Notes: generated from the letters alone by a model not told the origin. A stretch of 64,000 nt of DNA from Promicromonospora thailandica (GCF_024171955.1 NZ_JAMTCS010000013.1:1-64000), one strand, 5' to 3'; shown: positions 15,682 to 24,160, counted from the first letter of the stretch. Program-made: numbers and translations.

Positions 15682-16565
15682 GCCCGGGCCGCCGCGTCCG
15701 GGAGGGGCTGACCGGCTGGGGGTTCGTCGCCCCCGCGACCCTCATCGTCCTGGGTCTGTCGATCTTCCCCGCGGTCTGGGCGTTCCTGCTCTCCCTGCAG
15801 GACTGGAACGGGTTCTCGGTACCCGAGCCGGTGGGCCTGGCCAACTACCAGGAGATGGTCGCGGACCCGGACCTGGCGGCGGCGGTGGGGCACACCCTGC
15901 TGTACACGGCGTTGTTCGTGCCGGCCTCGGTGCTGCTGGGCCTGGGGCTCGCCGTCGCGCTGAACCGGCGGATCGTCCTGGTCGGGGTGTACCGCACGCT
16001 GATCTTCCTGCCGTTCGTCGTGTCGGCCGCCGCGACGGGCATCCTCACGACCTACCTGTTCAACCCCCAGTTCGGGCTGGTCAACAACGTGCTGCGGGTG
16101 CTGGGCCTGCCCCAGCAGGGCTGGCTCGAGGACCCGCAGCAGGCCATGGTGGTCATCGCGCTCATGTCCCTGTGGGGGCAGGCCGCCTTCACCACCGTCA
16201 TCTACCTGGCGGCGCTGCAGGACATCCCCGCGGAGCTGACGGAGGCGGCGCGCGTCGACGGCGCCAACCGGTGGCAGTCGTTCTGGCACGTCACGTTCCC
16301 GCAGCTCGCGCCCGTGACGGTGTTCGTCGGCATCTGGCAGACCATCCAGGCGATCCAGCTCTTCGACCTCGTGTACACGACCACGCGCGGCGGGCCGCTG
16401 GGCTCCACCGAGACCGTCGTCTACTACCTGTGGACCTCGGCGTTCAAGGACCTGGAGTTCGGCTACGCGTCGGCCGTGGCCTACGGGCTGTTCGCCGTCA
16501 CCCTCGCGATCACCATCGGCGTGACGATCTACTCGCGCCGCAGCACGGTAGGAGGTCTGGCATGA
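15678..16565 (+). CDS. Sugar ABC transporter permease (MalF-like)
   Basis: This 295-residue inner-membrane permease has about six transmembrane helices. The EAA loop, EAARVDGANRWQSFWHVTFP, docks the ATPase. It begins at GTG 15678, overlapping the binding-protein stop by four bases, and is itself coupled to the second permease. The N-terminus GFVAPATLIVLGLSIFPAVW is typical of UgpA/LacF-type components. It forms the heterodimeric channel with the product of 16562-17449. Specificity is set by the binding protein. Confidence 0.92.
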   Translation: MSPGRRVREGLTGWGFVAPATLIVLGLSIFPAVWAFLLSLQDWNGFSVPEPVGLANYQEMVADPDLAAAVGHTLLYTALFVPASVLLGLGLAVALNRRIVLVGVYRTLIFLPFVVSAAATGILTTYLFNPQFGLVNNVLRVLGLPQQGWLEDPQQAMVVIALMSLWGQAAFTTVIYLAALQDIPAELTEAARVDGANRWQSFWHVTFPQLAPVTVFVGIWQTIQAIQLFDLVYTTTRGGPLGSTETVVYYLWTSAFKDLEFGYASAVAYGLFAVTLAITIGVTIYSRRSTVGGLA

Positions 16566-17449
16566 CCCTGCTCGCCTCGCCCCGCCCGCCGGTCTACGGA
16601 CCGCAGGAGCCCGAGCCGGAGCCCGGCCCGCGCCGTCGTCGCCGCACCGGGTGGTGGCACCTCGTGCTGGTGCCCGTGGCGGTGGTCTTCGCCGTGCCGT
16701 TCGTGCAGATGTTCCTCACGTCGCTCACGCCCGAGTCGGAGATCAACCGGTTCCCGCCGCGGTTCTTCCCCTCGGAGCTGACGTTCGACGGCTACGCCAA
16801 GCTGTTCCGCGACTCCGACGTGCTGCTGTGGACCGGGAACACCGTGCTCGTCTCGGCGGTCGCGGTGGTCTCGCACCTCGTGCTCTGCTCGCTGGCCGGC
16901 TACGGGTTCGCGCGGCTGAAGTTCCCCGGGCGGCACGTCGGGTTCCTGCTGATCGTCGCCACGATCATGATCCCCACGCAGCTGCTCATGGTGCCCACGT
17001 ACGTCATGTTCGCGCGGGTGGGCCTCATCGACACGCTCGCGGCGGCCATGGTGCCGTGGCTCGCCTCGGTGTTCGGGATCTTCCTGATGCGGCAGTTCTT
17101 CCTGTCGCTGCCGGCGGAGCTGGAGGAGGCCGCCGTGCTGGACGGCTGCAGCCGCTTCGGCACGTTCTGGCGCATCATCCTGCCGCTGGCCCGCCCGGCC
17201 CTGGCCACCCTGGCGATCTTCACGCTGCTCAGCTCGTGGAACGACCTGGTGTGGCCGCTCATCGCGATCAACAACCCCGACGCGTTCACCCTGCAGCTCG
17301 GCATCACGAACTTCCAGGGCGCACGCCGCACCGACTGGTCCCTGCTGATGGCGAGCAACGTGGTGGCTACGCTGCCCTTGATCGCGTTCTTCGTCGTGGC
17401 CCAGAAACAGTTCATCGCCACCATGACCTTCACGGGAGTCAAGGGATGA
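16562..17449 (+). CDS. Sugar ABC transporter permease (MalG-like)
   Basis: This 295-residue permease starts at ATG 16562 within the overlap ATGA. A Pro/Glu/Arg-rich cytoplasmic N-terminus of about 30 residues precedes six membrane helices. The EAA loop reads EEAAVLDGCSRFGTFWRIIL. The C-terminus FIATMTFTGVKG is the usual ending of UgpE/LacG-type permeases. It pairs with the upstream MalF-like permease and is followed, again with a 4-base overlap, by a sugar kinase. This supports import of a free sugar that is phosphorylated in the cytoplasm. Confidence 0.92.
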   Translation: MTLLASPRPPVYGPQEPEPEPGPRRRRRTGWWHLVLVPVAVVFAVPFVQMFLTSLTPESEINRFPPRFFPSELTFDGYAKLFRDSDVLLWTGNTVLVSAVAVVSHLVLCSLAGYGFARLKFPGRHVGFLLIVATIMIPTQLLMVPTYVMFARVGLIDTLAAAMVPWLASVFGIFLMRQFFLSLPAELEEAAVLDGCSRFGTFWRIILPLARPALATLAIFTLLSSWNDLVWPLIAINNPDAFTLQLGITNFQGARRTDWSLLMASNVVATLPLIAFFVVAQKQFIATMTFTGVKG

Positions 17450-18405
17450 CCGACCAGCACGCTGCACGCCCGGTCGTGGTCGCCGGCGACGCCAACGTCG
17501 ACCTCGTCCTGCGCGGTGACGTCGTGCCCCGGTTCGGTCAGGCCGAGCAGCTCGCCGACTCGGGCGACCTGGTGCTCGGCGGGTCCGCGAGCATCGCGGC
17601 CTCGGGCGTGGCGCGCCTCGGCGTGCCGACCTCGCTCGTGGCCCGCGTGGGCGCCGACACGTTCGGCACCTTCACGCTCGACGCGCTGCGAGCCTCCGGG
17701 GTCGACGTCGACGAGGTCGAGGTGGCGGACGACGAGCCGACCGGGCTGTCGGTCATCCTGTCGACGCCGTCCGACCGGGCGATCCTCACCGTGCCCGGCA
17801 CGATCCCGACGCTGACGGGGGAGCGGGTCAGCCGGGTGCTCGACGGGCGCGGCCCCGGCCTGCTGCACGTCGCCTCGTACTTCCTCCAGCCCGGCCTCGC
17901 CCGCGACCTGCCGGGCGTGCTCGCCCGGGCCCGGGCGCAGGGCTGGACCACGAGCCTCGACACCAACTGGGACCCCGCCGAGAAGTGGGCGGGCCTGGCC
18001 GAGGTGCTCGGCGAGCTCGACCTGCTCCTGCCCAACCGCAACGAGCTGCGGGCGATCGCGGGGGCGCTCGGCGAGCCCGCCGACCTCGACGACGTCGAGC
18101 TCGCGGTACGGCTCGCGCGGCGCGGCCCGCGCGTGGTCGTCAAGGACGGGGCGGACGGCGGCTGGTCGGTCGGTGCGGACGGCGTCGTCGTGCGCGCGCC
18201 CGGTGTCCCCGTCGACGTCGTCGACACGACCGGCGCGGGCGACAGCTTCGACGCCGGGTACCTCGCCGCCGTGGCGAGCGGGGTCGACGACGAGCAGGTG
18301 CGCGTGCGCTGGGCCACCGTGGCCGGCTCGCTGTCCACCCTGGGCTCCGGCGGCACGGGGCGGCAGGCGACGCGCGCGGACCTCGACCGGGAGCTCGCAC
18401 GGTGA
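17446..18405 (+). CDS. PfkB-family carbohydrate kinase (ribokinase-like)
   Basis: This 319-residue kinase has VVVAGDANVDLVLRGDV at the N-terminus, LVLGGSASIAASGVARLG (GG substrate motif), LLLPNRNELRAIAG and the catalytic/anion-hole motif DTTGAGDSFDAGYLAA. This ribokinase/KDG-kinase-like architecture differs from the second PfkB kinase immediately downstream (LacC/FruK type). Because the sugar enters through an ABC importer and not a PTS, a first phosphorylation is needed; this enzyme is the best candidate for sugar-6-phosphorylation. Start ATG overlaps the permease stop. Substrate identity is inferred from operon logic only. Confidence 0.85.
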   Translation: MTDQHAARPVVVAGDANVDLVLRGDVVPRFGQAEQLADSGDLVLGGSASIAASGVARLGVPTSLVARVGADTFGTFTLDALRASGVDVDEVEVADDEPTGLSVILSTPSDRAILTVPGTIPTLTGERVSRVLDGRGPGLLHVASYFLQPGLARDLPGVLARARAQGWTTSLDTNWDPAEKWAGLAEVLGELDLLLPNRNELRAIAGALGEPADLDDVELAVRLARRGPRVVVKDGADGGWSVGADGVVVRAPGVPVDVVDTTGAGDSFDAGYLAAVASGVDDEQVRVRWATVAGSLSTLGSGGTGRQATRADLDRELAR

Positions 18406-19310
18406 TCTCCGCCCTCGCCCTCAGCCCCTCGCTCGACGTCACGTACGAGGTCGAGGAGCTGGACGGCATCCAGCGGCCGCTGTCGGTGCACAAGGTCGCG
18501 GGCGGCAAGGCGCTCAACGCCGCCCGGGCCGCCGCCTGTCTCGGGGCCCGGGTGGCCGCCGTCGCGGTGCTGGGCGGGGGTGCGGGGCACGACGTCGCGG
18601 CCGGTGCGCGTGCCGACGGCGTCGACCTGCACGTGGTGCCGGGCGAGCCGACCCGGAGCTGCGTGTCGGTCTTCTCGCGCGCCGACGGGCGGCTCACCGA
18701 GATCTACGAGCGCGCCGTGCCGGTCTCGGTGAGCGCGGCGTCCGCCGCCGTGGACGCTGCCGTGCGGCTCGCGCGGACGAGACCGGGGTGGTGGCTCGTC
18801 TCGGGCGGGCTGCCCGACTCGGTGTCCCGGGGGCTGGTGGGCGAGATCGTGCGGCGGCTGCGCGGCGCGGGCGTCCGCGTCGCGGTGGACACGCACGGCG
18901 AACCGCTGCACGCGGCCGTCGCGGCGGCGCCCGACCTCGTCAAGGTCAACCGCGCCGAGGCCGCGGAGCTCGTCGGCGGCGACGCGCCCGTGCCCGACCT
19001 GCTCGCCGCGGTGCGCGAACGCACCGGGGGGCTGGTGGTGATCACCGACGGCGCCGACGGGTCCTGGGCCACCGACGGCGACCGGGTGCTGCGGGCCACG
19101 CTGACCGGGCACACCGGGGGCTTCCCCGTCGGCAGCGGCGACTCGTTCCTCGGCGGCCTGCTCGTCGCGCTGGACCGCGGCGACGACCTCGCCGCGGCGC
19201 TCGCGCTGGCCACGGCCGCGGGGACGGCGAACGCCCAGGGGCCCGGCGCCGCCGTGCTGGACGCGGACCTGGCCCGCCGGCTCGCGGGCCAGGTGACCGT
19301 CTCCGGCTAG
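18402..19310 (+). CDS. 1-phosphofructokinase/tagatose-6-phosphate kinase family protein (LacC-like)
   Basis: This 302-residue PfkB kinase of the hexose-phosphate kinase subgroup starts LALSPSLDVTYEVEEL, the ALNPalD-type opening of LacC, FruK and PfkB. It continues with VAGGKALNAARAAACLGA, VKVNRAEAAELVG and GSGDSFLGGLLVAL (the GxGD base). The context of an AgaS-like SIS protein and a class II aldolase favours phosphorylation of tagatose-6-phosphate to tagatose-1,6-bisphosphate. It begins at GTG 18402, overlapping the upstream kinase stop, and its stop overlaps the DeoR stop on the opposite strand (19307-19310). Confidence 0.8.
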   Translation: MISALALSPSLDVTYEVEELDGIQRPLSVHKVAGGKALNAARAAACLGARVAAVAVLGGGAGHDVAAGARADGVDLHVVPGEPTRSCVSVFSRADGRLTEIYERAVPVSVSAASAAVDAAVRLARTRPGWWLVSGGLPDSVSRGLVGEIVRRLRGAGVRVAVDTHGEPLHAAVAAAPDLVKVNRAEAAELVGGDAPVPDLLAAVRERTGGLVVITDGADGSWATDGDRVLRATLTGHTGGFPVGSGDSFLGGLLVALDRGDDLAAALALATAAGTANAQGPGAAVLDADLARRLAGQVTVSG

Positions 19311-20113
19311 TCCGGCACCACCTGCACGTCCACGCCCTCCGCCGCGATGGCGGCCAGCGCGTCCGGGTCGGCCGACGAGTCCGTGACGAGCACGTCGACC
19401 TCCGCCAGGTCGGCCACCTTCGCCAGGGTCACCCGCCCCACCTTCGAGCCGTCCGCGACGACCACCACGTGCTCGGCGTGCGCCAGCATGGCGTGGTTGG
19501 TGCGCGCCTCGGTCTCGTCGTGGGTCGTGGCGCCGCCCCGCACGCTGATGCCGTCCGTGCCGAGGAACGCCGTGCCGACGTTGATCGCGTTGAACGTGTT
19601 CTCGGCCAGCGCCCCGACGGCCTCGAACGAGCTGGACCGCACGAACCCGCCGGTCATGATGACCTTGAGGTTGCTGCGCGAGGCGAGCTCCGTGGCCGTC
19701 GTCAGCGCGTTGGTGACGATCGCGAGGTCGGGCCGGGTGGCCAGCGCGCGGGCGACGGCGGCCGCCGTCGTACCGCCGCTGATGGCGACCGAGTAGCGGC
19801 CCGGCGGCAGCAGGGAGGCCGCGTGCTCCGCGATGCGCGACTTCGCGTCCCGGAACCGGTTGTCCCGCAGCAGCACGGGCACCTCGGTGGTGGGGTCGAG
19901 CGCGCGGACGCCGCCGTGCGTGCGCACCAGCAGGCCCTGGTCCTCCATGGCGGCCAGGTCGCGCCGCATCGTCGCGGACGAGACGCCGAGCTCGCGCACC
20001 AGGTCGGTGAGCCGGGTGGTGCCGTGGGCGTTGACGTAGGTCAGCACCCGCATCATGCGCTCCGTGCGCTTGTGCGAGATGGCGCGAGGGCCGGGCTCCA
20101 CGGTGGTCGCCAT
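19307..20113 (-). CDS. DeoR/GlpR-family transcriptional repressor
   Basis: This 268-residue regulator has an N-terminal winged helix-turn-helix (KRTERMMRVLTYVNAHGTTR, VRELGVSSATMRRDLAAMED, VRTHGGVRAL). A DeoRC sugar-phosphate sensor follows (YSVAISGGTTAAAVARAL, TNALTTATELA, TGGFVRSSSFEAVG, VADGSKVGRVTLAKV). Family members release DNA on binding a pathway sugar phosphate. The gene is embedded between the two halves of the sugar cluster in reverse orientation. Similar palindromic sites lie just upstream of its own start and before the SIS gene, so it probably represses the whole cluster and itself. Confidence 0.92.
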   Translation of the reverse strand: MATTVEPGPRAISHKRTERMMRVLTYVNAHGTTRLTDLVRELGVSSATMRRDLAAMEDQGLLVRTHGGVRALDPTTEVPVLLRDNRFRDAKSRIAEHAASLLPPGRYSVAISGGTTAAAVARALATRPDLAIVTNALTTATELASRSNLKVIMTGGFVRSSSFEAVGALAENTFNAINVGTAFLGTDGISVRGGATTHDETEARTNHAMLAHAEHVVVVADGSKVGRVTLAKVADLAEVDVLVTDSSADPDALAAIAAEGVDVQVVPD

Positions 20114-20127
20114 GCCGATCCCTTCTC

Positions 20128-20150
20128 GAATCGCTCAGTCTGATTGATCG
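20128..20150. promoter_or_regulatory. Candidate DeoR operator in the deoR/GH4 intergenic region
   Basis: TCGCTCAG-T-CTGATTGA (20131-20147) is an imperfect dyad whose right half is the exact complement of TCAATCAG seen at 13311. On the reverse strand the 17 bases match the site at 13311-13327 at 13 positions. It lies 18 bases upstream of the DeoR start and 66 bases from the GH4 start, a good place for autoregulation plus control of the GH4/aldolase unit. Confidence 0.5.
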
Positions 20151-20212
20151 TTTTCCGGGAAATCTGATCGCATTCTTGCACATCTCGCGCGAGCCCACGG
20201 ATGATCGTCGGC

Positions 20213-21529
20213 ATGGTCAGCATCGCGTTCATCGGCGCCGGGAGCGTCGTCTTCACCCGGCAGCTCGTCGCCGACATCCTGCGCTTCCCCGAGCTGGTGG
20301 ACGCGCGTCTCGTGCTCCACGACATCGACCCCGAGCGGCTGGCGGTCGCCGAGGCGACGGCCCGCCAGGTGGACCGGCAGCTCGGCGGGCGGGCGACCGT
20401 CGTCGCGACGGCCGACCGCCGCGCGGCCCTCGACGGCGCCGACTTCGTGATCAACATGATCCAGGTGGGCGGCGTGCCCGCCACGGAGCGCGACCTCGAG
20501 ATCCCCGCCCGGTACGGGCTGCGCCAGACCATCGGCGACACGACCGGCGTGGGCGGCATCTTCCGTGCGCTGCGCACCTTCCCCGTGCTGGAGGCGCTCG
20601 CCGCCGACATGCGCGAGCTGTGCCCCGACGCGTGGCTGCTCAACTACACCAACCCGATGGCCATGAACGTGTGGTGGCTGTCCGTGGTGGCGCCCGAGCT
20701 CAAGGTCGCCGGGCTGTGCCACAGCGTGTACTGGACCGCGCACGACCTGGCCGAGCTCGTGGGCGTGCCGGTCGAGGAGACCCGCTACCGCGCCGCCGGC
20801 GTCAACCACCAGGCGTGGCTGCTCGAGTGGGAGCACCAGGGCCGCGACCTGTACCCGCTGCTGCGCGAGCGCATCGCCGCCGACCCGGAGCTCGAGCGCC
20901 GCGTGCGCGTCGAGATCTTCCGCCGCATCGGCTACTACCCGACGGAGACCAGCGAGCACTCCTCGGAGTACCTGTCCTGGTTCCTGCGCTCGGACGCGCA
21001 GATCGAGCGGTACCGGCTGCAGCCCCTGGAGTACGTGGGCATCAGCCACGAGAACCTCGCCGAGCTCGAGCGCGCCCGGCAGACCCTGGCCGCGGGCGGC
21101 GACCTCGAGCTGGAGGAGGGCGCGAGCGAGTACGCGCCGCAGATCATCCACTCGCTGGTCACCGGAACGCGCCGGGAGATCCACGTCAACGTGCCCAACC
21201 GCGGCCTCATCGACAACCTGGGCCAGGACGCCGTCGTCGAGGTGCCCGCCGTCGTGGACGGGAACGGCCTCGTGCCCGTCGCGATGGGCGCCCTGCCCCT
21301 CCAGTGCGCGGCCGTGAACCAGGCCTACGTGTCCGTGGGCCGGCTCACGGTCGAGGCCGCCCGCACGGGCGACCCGCTGCTCGTGCGCCAGGCCGCGCTC
21401 ATGGACCCCAACACGGCCTCCACACTGACCCCCGAGCAGATCTGGGCGCTGTGCGACGAGCTCACGGCCGCGCACGGCGACCTGCTGCCCGAGGCGCTGC
21501 GCGCCCCCGTGCCGGCGGGCGTCCTGTGA
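20213..21529 (+). CDS. Glycoside hydrolase family 4 (alpha-galactosidase-like)
   Basis: This 438-residue GH4 enzyme uses NAD and a divalent metal. It has IAFIGAGSVVFTRQL (NAD-binding GxGS), NYTNPMA, the metal-site cysteine C169 in GLCHSVYW and metal-site H199 in GVNHQAWL. Within GH4 the residues after the cysteine track specificity, and CHSV is the alpha-galactosidase (MelA) pattern. Family mechanism is redox: oxidation at C3, elimination, rehydration. The start is ATG 20213; ATG 20201 would add four residues. It probably splits the imported alpha-galactoside or galactosaminide in the cytoplasm. No signal peptide. Confidence 0.85.
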   Translation: MVSIAFIGAGSVVFTRQLVADILRFPELVDARLVLHDIDPERLAVAEATARQVDRQLGGRATVVATADRRAALDGADFVINMIQVGGVPATERDLEIPARYGLRQTIGDTTGVGGIFRALRTFPVLEALAADMRELCPDAWLLNYTNPMAMNVWWLSVVAPELKVAGLCHSVYWTAHDLAELVGVPVEETRYRAAGVNHQAWLLEWEHQGRDLYPLLRERIAADPELERRVRVEIFRRIGYYPTETSEHSSEYLSWFLRSDAQIERYRLQPLEYVGISHENLAELERARQTLAAGGDLELEEGASEYAPQIIHSLVTGTRREIHVNVPNRGLIDNLGQDAVVEVPAVVDGNGLVPVAMGALPLQCAAVNQAYVSVGRLTVEAARTGDPLLVRQAALMDPNTASTLTPEQIWALCDELTAAHGDLLPEALRAPVPAGVL

Positions 21530-22359
21530 CCCTCGCGCGCACCGGGGACCTCGTCGGCGGGACCGGCGCCGTCCTCGCCTTCAACGTCATCACCCTGGAG
21601 CACGCCGAGGGCATCGCCGACGGGCTGTCCGCCGCCGGCGTGCCCGGCATCCTCCAGGTCAGCGAGAACGCCGTGCGGTTCCACGGCGGCCGGATGGCGG
21701 CGCTGGTCGCGGCCTGCCGCGAGGTGGCCGCGGCGGCCGACGTGCCGGTCTCGGTGCACCTGGACCATGTCCAGGACCTCGCGCTGGCCCGCCAGGTGGT
21801 CGCCGAGGCGGGGCGCCTGGACATCTCGTCGCTCATGGTCGACGCCGCACACCTGCCGTACGAGGAGAACGTCGCGACGACGGCGGAGCTCGCCGCCGCC
21901 GGGCACGCGCAGGGCCTGTGGGTCGAGGCCGAGCTCGGCGAGATCGGCGGCAAGGACGGCGCCCACGCGCCGGGGGTGCGCACCGACCCGGACGAGGCCG
22001 CGTCGTTCGTCGAGCGGACGGGCGTGGACGGGCTCGCGGTGGCCGTGGGCAGCTCGCACGCCATGACGACGGCGACCGCCCGGCTCGACCACGACCTCAT
22101 CGCCCGCCTCGCCGAGCGCCTGCCGGTGCCGCTGGTGCTGCACGGGTCCTCCGGCGTGCCGGTCGACGGGCTGCGCGCGGCCGTGGCGGCGGGCATCCGC
22201 AAGATCAACGTCGGCACGGCGCTCAACGTGGGCTACACGGCGCAGGTGCGCAGCTACCTCGCGGGGGACGACAAGGTCACGGACCCCCGCAAGTACCTCG
22301 CGGGGGCCCGTGACGCGGTCCGGGACACGGTCAGGGACCTGGCGGGCGCGCTGGCCTGA
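21526..22359 (+). CDS. Class II fructose/tagatose-bisphosphate aldolase (KbaY/GatY-like)
   Basis: This 277-residue zinc aldolase has VLAFNVITLEHAEGI, SVHLDHVQD (catalytic D80, zinc H81), VEAELGEIGGKDG (E region), LVLHGSSGVP (zinc His) and GIRKINVGTAL. Length and the GGKDG loop fit the tagatose-1,6-bisphosphate aldolase/short FBA subgroup better than long FbaA enzymes. Cleavage would give dihydroxyacetone phosphate and glyceraldehyde-3-phosphate, the end of the predicted tagatose pathway. GTG 21526 overlaps the GH4 stop by four bases. It ends four bases from the convergent EF-hand gene. Confidence 0.85.
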   Translation: MTLARTGDLVGGTGAVLAFNVITLEHAEGIADGLSAAGVPGILQVSENAVRFHGGRMAALVAACREVAAAADVPVSVHLDHVQDLALARQVVAEAGRLDISSLMVDAAHLPYEENVATTAELAAAGHAQGLWVEAELGEIGGKDGAHAPGVRTDPDEAASFVERTGVDGLAVAVGSSHAMTTATARLDHDLIARLAERLPVPLVLHGSSGVPVDGLRAAVAAGIRKINVGTALNVGYTAQVRSYLAGDDKVTDPRKYLAGARDAVRDTVRDLAGALA

Positions 22360-22363
22360 CGGG

Positions 22364-22573
22364 TCAGGCGTCCCAGGCCTCCGTGAACTCGGCCAGGTCG
22401 ATGCGGCCGTCCTTGTCGTGGTCGGCCTTGCCGAAGATCTGCTCCAGGTCCTTGTCGCTCGTCTCCTCGCCGCGGGTGGCCATGGCCTGGCGGAACTCCT
22501 CCGCGGTGATGCGGCCGTCGCCGTCGCCGTCGAACTCGACGAAGGTGCGGGTGAGCTCGTCGTCGGCAGTCAT
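22364..22573 (-). CDS. Small EF-hand calcium-binding protein
   Basis: This 69-residue acidic protein is made of two canonical EF-hands. The loops are residues 15-26 (DGDGDGRITAEE) and 51-62 (DHDKDGRIDLAE), each with Asp at 1, 3, 5 and Glu at 12. Start ATG 22573 is set by a strong GGAGG Shine-Dalgarno sequence; the longer open frame upstream is unlikely to be translated. It has no signal peptide, so it is a cytoplasmic calcium buffer or sensor comparable to other actinobacterial calmodulin-like mini-proteins. Its partner is unknown. Confidence 0.88.
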   Translation of the reverse strand: MTADDELTRTFVEFDGDGDGRITAEEFRQAMATRGEETSDKDLEQIFGKADHDKDGRIDLAEFTEAWDA

Positions 22574-22731
22574 GGGTCTTACCTCCGCGGGGTGGGGAAA
22601 CGGGTCGCGCACATGCAACCACAGAACCGCGGCGGCGTGCCGCGAATGTCGCGTGTGTGTCGGGTACGCGTCGGGTACGGTGCGGCGTGCCGCTCGTCGT
22701 CGTCCCGGAGGTCGGACATGAGGTCGCACGC

Positions 22732-23325
22732 ATGAGGCTCTACGCCGCCGCGCCCGCCCGGGCCGCCCGCCAGGTGCTCGGCGACCTGCTGCTGCTCGCG
22801 TGGGTCGCGGGCTGGGCCTGGGCCGGGCAGCAGGCCCGCGCCGCCGTGGACCTGCTGGGCACGCCCGGCCGCGAGACGGCGTCGGCGGCCGACGACCTGG
22901 CCGGGCGGTTCCACGACGTGGAAGGCCGTATCGACGACCTGCCGGCGGTGGGCGACGACCTCGCCGCCCCGTTCCAGGGTGCCGCCCAGGCGGCCGAGAG
23001 CCTGGCCGCGGCGGGCCGCGCCCAGGCCGAGACGGTCACCGACGTCGCGCTGCTGGCCGGGCTCGCGGTGTTCCTCGTGCCCGTGCTGCTCGTCGCCGTG
23101 CTGTACGTGCCGCTGCGCGTGCGGTTCGTGCGCCGCGCGTCCGCGGGCCGGCGGCTGGCCGCCGCCGACCCGGCCCTGCTCGCCCTGCGCGCCCTGGCCA
23201 ACCGCCCGCCGCGCGACCTGCTCCGGATCACGCCCGACCCGGCGACCGCCTGGCGCACGGGCGACCCCGACACCATCCGGGCCCTCGCCGACCTGGAGCT
23301 CCGCTCCCTCGGCCTCAGACGCTGA
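22732..23325 (+). CDS. Hypothetical membrane protein with two transmembrane segments
   Basis: I do not recognise the family. This 197-residue protein has a membrane segment near residues 15-30 (VLGDLLLLAWVAGWAWAGQQ), an extracytoplasmic helical stretch rich in Ala/Asp that looks coiled-coil-like (TASAADDLAGRFHDVEGRID, AAQAAESLAAAGRAQAE), and a second strong membrane segment (LLAGLAVFLVPVLLVAVLYV). A basic cytoplasmic C-terminal domain follows (RFVRRASAGRRLAAADPALL). The layout resembles a small sensor-like or structural envelope protein. The start ATG 22732 follows a region without a clear ribosome site. It overlaps the convergent hydrolase gene by 11 bases. Confidence 0.7.
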   Translation: MRLYAAAPARAARQVLGDLLLLAWVAGWAWAGQQARAAVDLLGTPGRETASAADDLAGRFHDVEGRIDDLPAVGDDLAAPFQGAAQAAESLAAAGRAQAETVTDVALLAGLAVFLVPVLLVAVLYVPLRVRFVRRASAGRRLAAADPALLALRALANRPPRDLLRITPDPATAWRTGDPDTIRALADLELRSLGLRR

Positions 23326-24001
23326 GCGCGGCCTGGGTGAGGAGGCGGGCCAGGGCGGCCGGCGCCGAGAACATGGGCCAGTGGCCCGAGTCCAGGTCGA
23401 CCAGGTCGAGGCGCTCGGCGCGGGCGAGCTCCGGCACGTCGCCGGCGTCGATCCACTCCCGGGCCTGCGCGGGCGTGAACTCCGGGCACACGACCGTCAC
23501 CGGCACGCCGAACCGGCGCTCGTCGGTCAGGTGCACCACGCCGTGCGCCACGCCCTCCGGCACGGGCACCGCGGCGGCCGCCACCGCGTCCCGGGTCGCC
23601 CGGTCCAGGTCGGCGATGTCCGGCCCCTCGAACGGCTCCCAGCCGGGGAACGGCATCACGCCGTCCACGACCGGGAACAGGTCGGCGTACGTCTTGCCGT
23701 CGTCCCAGGGGAAGCCGCCCACCAGGACCACGCCCGCGACCGCGTCGGGGCGCGCGTCGGCGGCCAGCCACGCCAGCGTGCAGGCGGCCGAGTGCCCCAC
23801 GACCAGCGGGCGCCCGTCGGCCGCGTCGACGGCGGCGAGCACGGCGGCCACCTGGTCGTCGAGCGTGGCCGACCCGGAACCGTCGCCCTGACCGGGCAGC
23901 GCGACGGGTACGGGCCGGTGCCCGAGCGCCGTGAGCTCGGGGACGACGCGGTCCCAGGCCGCGGCGTCGAGCCAGAGGCCGCCGATGAGCAGGATGTCCA
24001 T
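23315..24001 (-). CDS. Alpha/beta hydrolase
   Basis: This 228-residue alpha/beta hydrolase starts ILLIGGLWLDAAAWDRVVPE, with the oxyanion-hole region near GGLWLD. The nucleophile elbow is VVGHSAACTLA with S71, and a late DSGHWPMFSAP segment supplies the catalytic histidine. It lacks a signal peptide. The compact form (no large lid) is typical of the esterase/RsbQ-like soluble hydrolases; the substrate is unknown. It is divergent from the DHFR-like gene, separated by 159 bases. Confidence 0.85.
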   Translation of the reverse strand: MDILLIGGLWLDAAAWDRVVPELTALGHRPVPVALPGQGDGSGSATLDDQVAAVLAAVDAADGRPLVVGHSAACTLAWLAADARPDAVAGVVLVGGFPWDDGKTYADLFPVVDGVMPFPGWEPFEGPDIADLDRATRDAVAAAAVPVPEGVAHGVVHLTDERRFGVPVTVVCPEFTPAQAREWIDAGDVPELARAERLDLVDLDSGHWPMFSAPAALARLLTQAALSV

Positions 24002-24160
24002 GATCGTGTCTCCAGAGGGATGGCAGGTGCTGACAGGACCACCGTAGGACCGGTTCCGGACGATCTACGTCCGGTATCGCGGCGTCCGGTTCCGACCGAT
24101 GAGTTTTCTGCCAGGCTTCCGTCCACCCCGTCACACGGCACCGAACCGAGGAGAACCCCC

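Noticed and set aside
17538-20198. 886-codon open frame on the minus strand opposite the two sugar kinases and in a shifted frame of the DeoR gene
   Set aside because: Shadow of strong third-position GC bias: no family motifs, Arg/Gly/Ala-rich translation, and well-supported genes occupy the same DNA.
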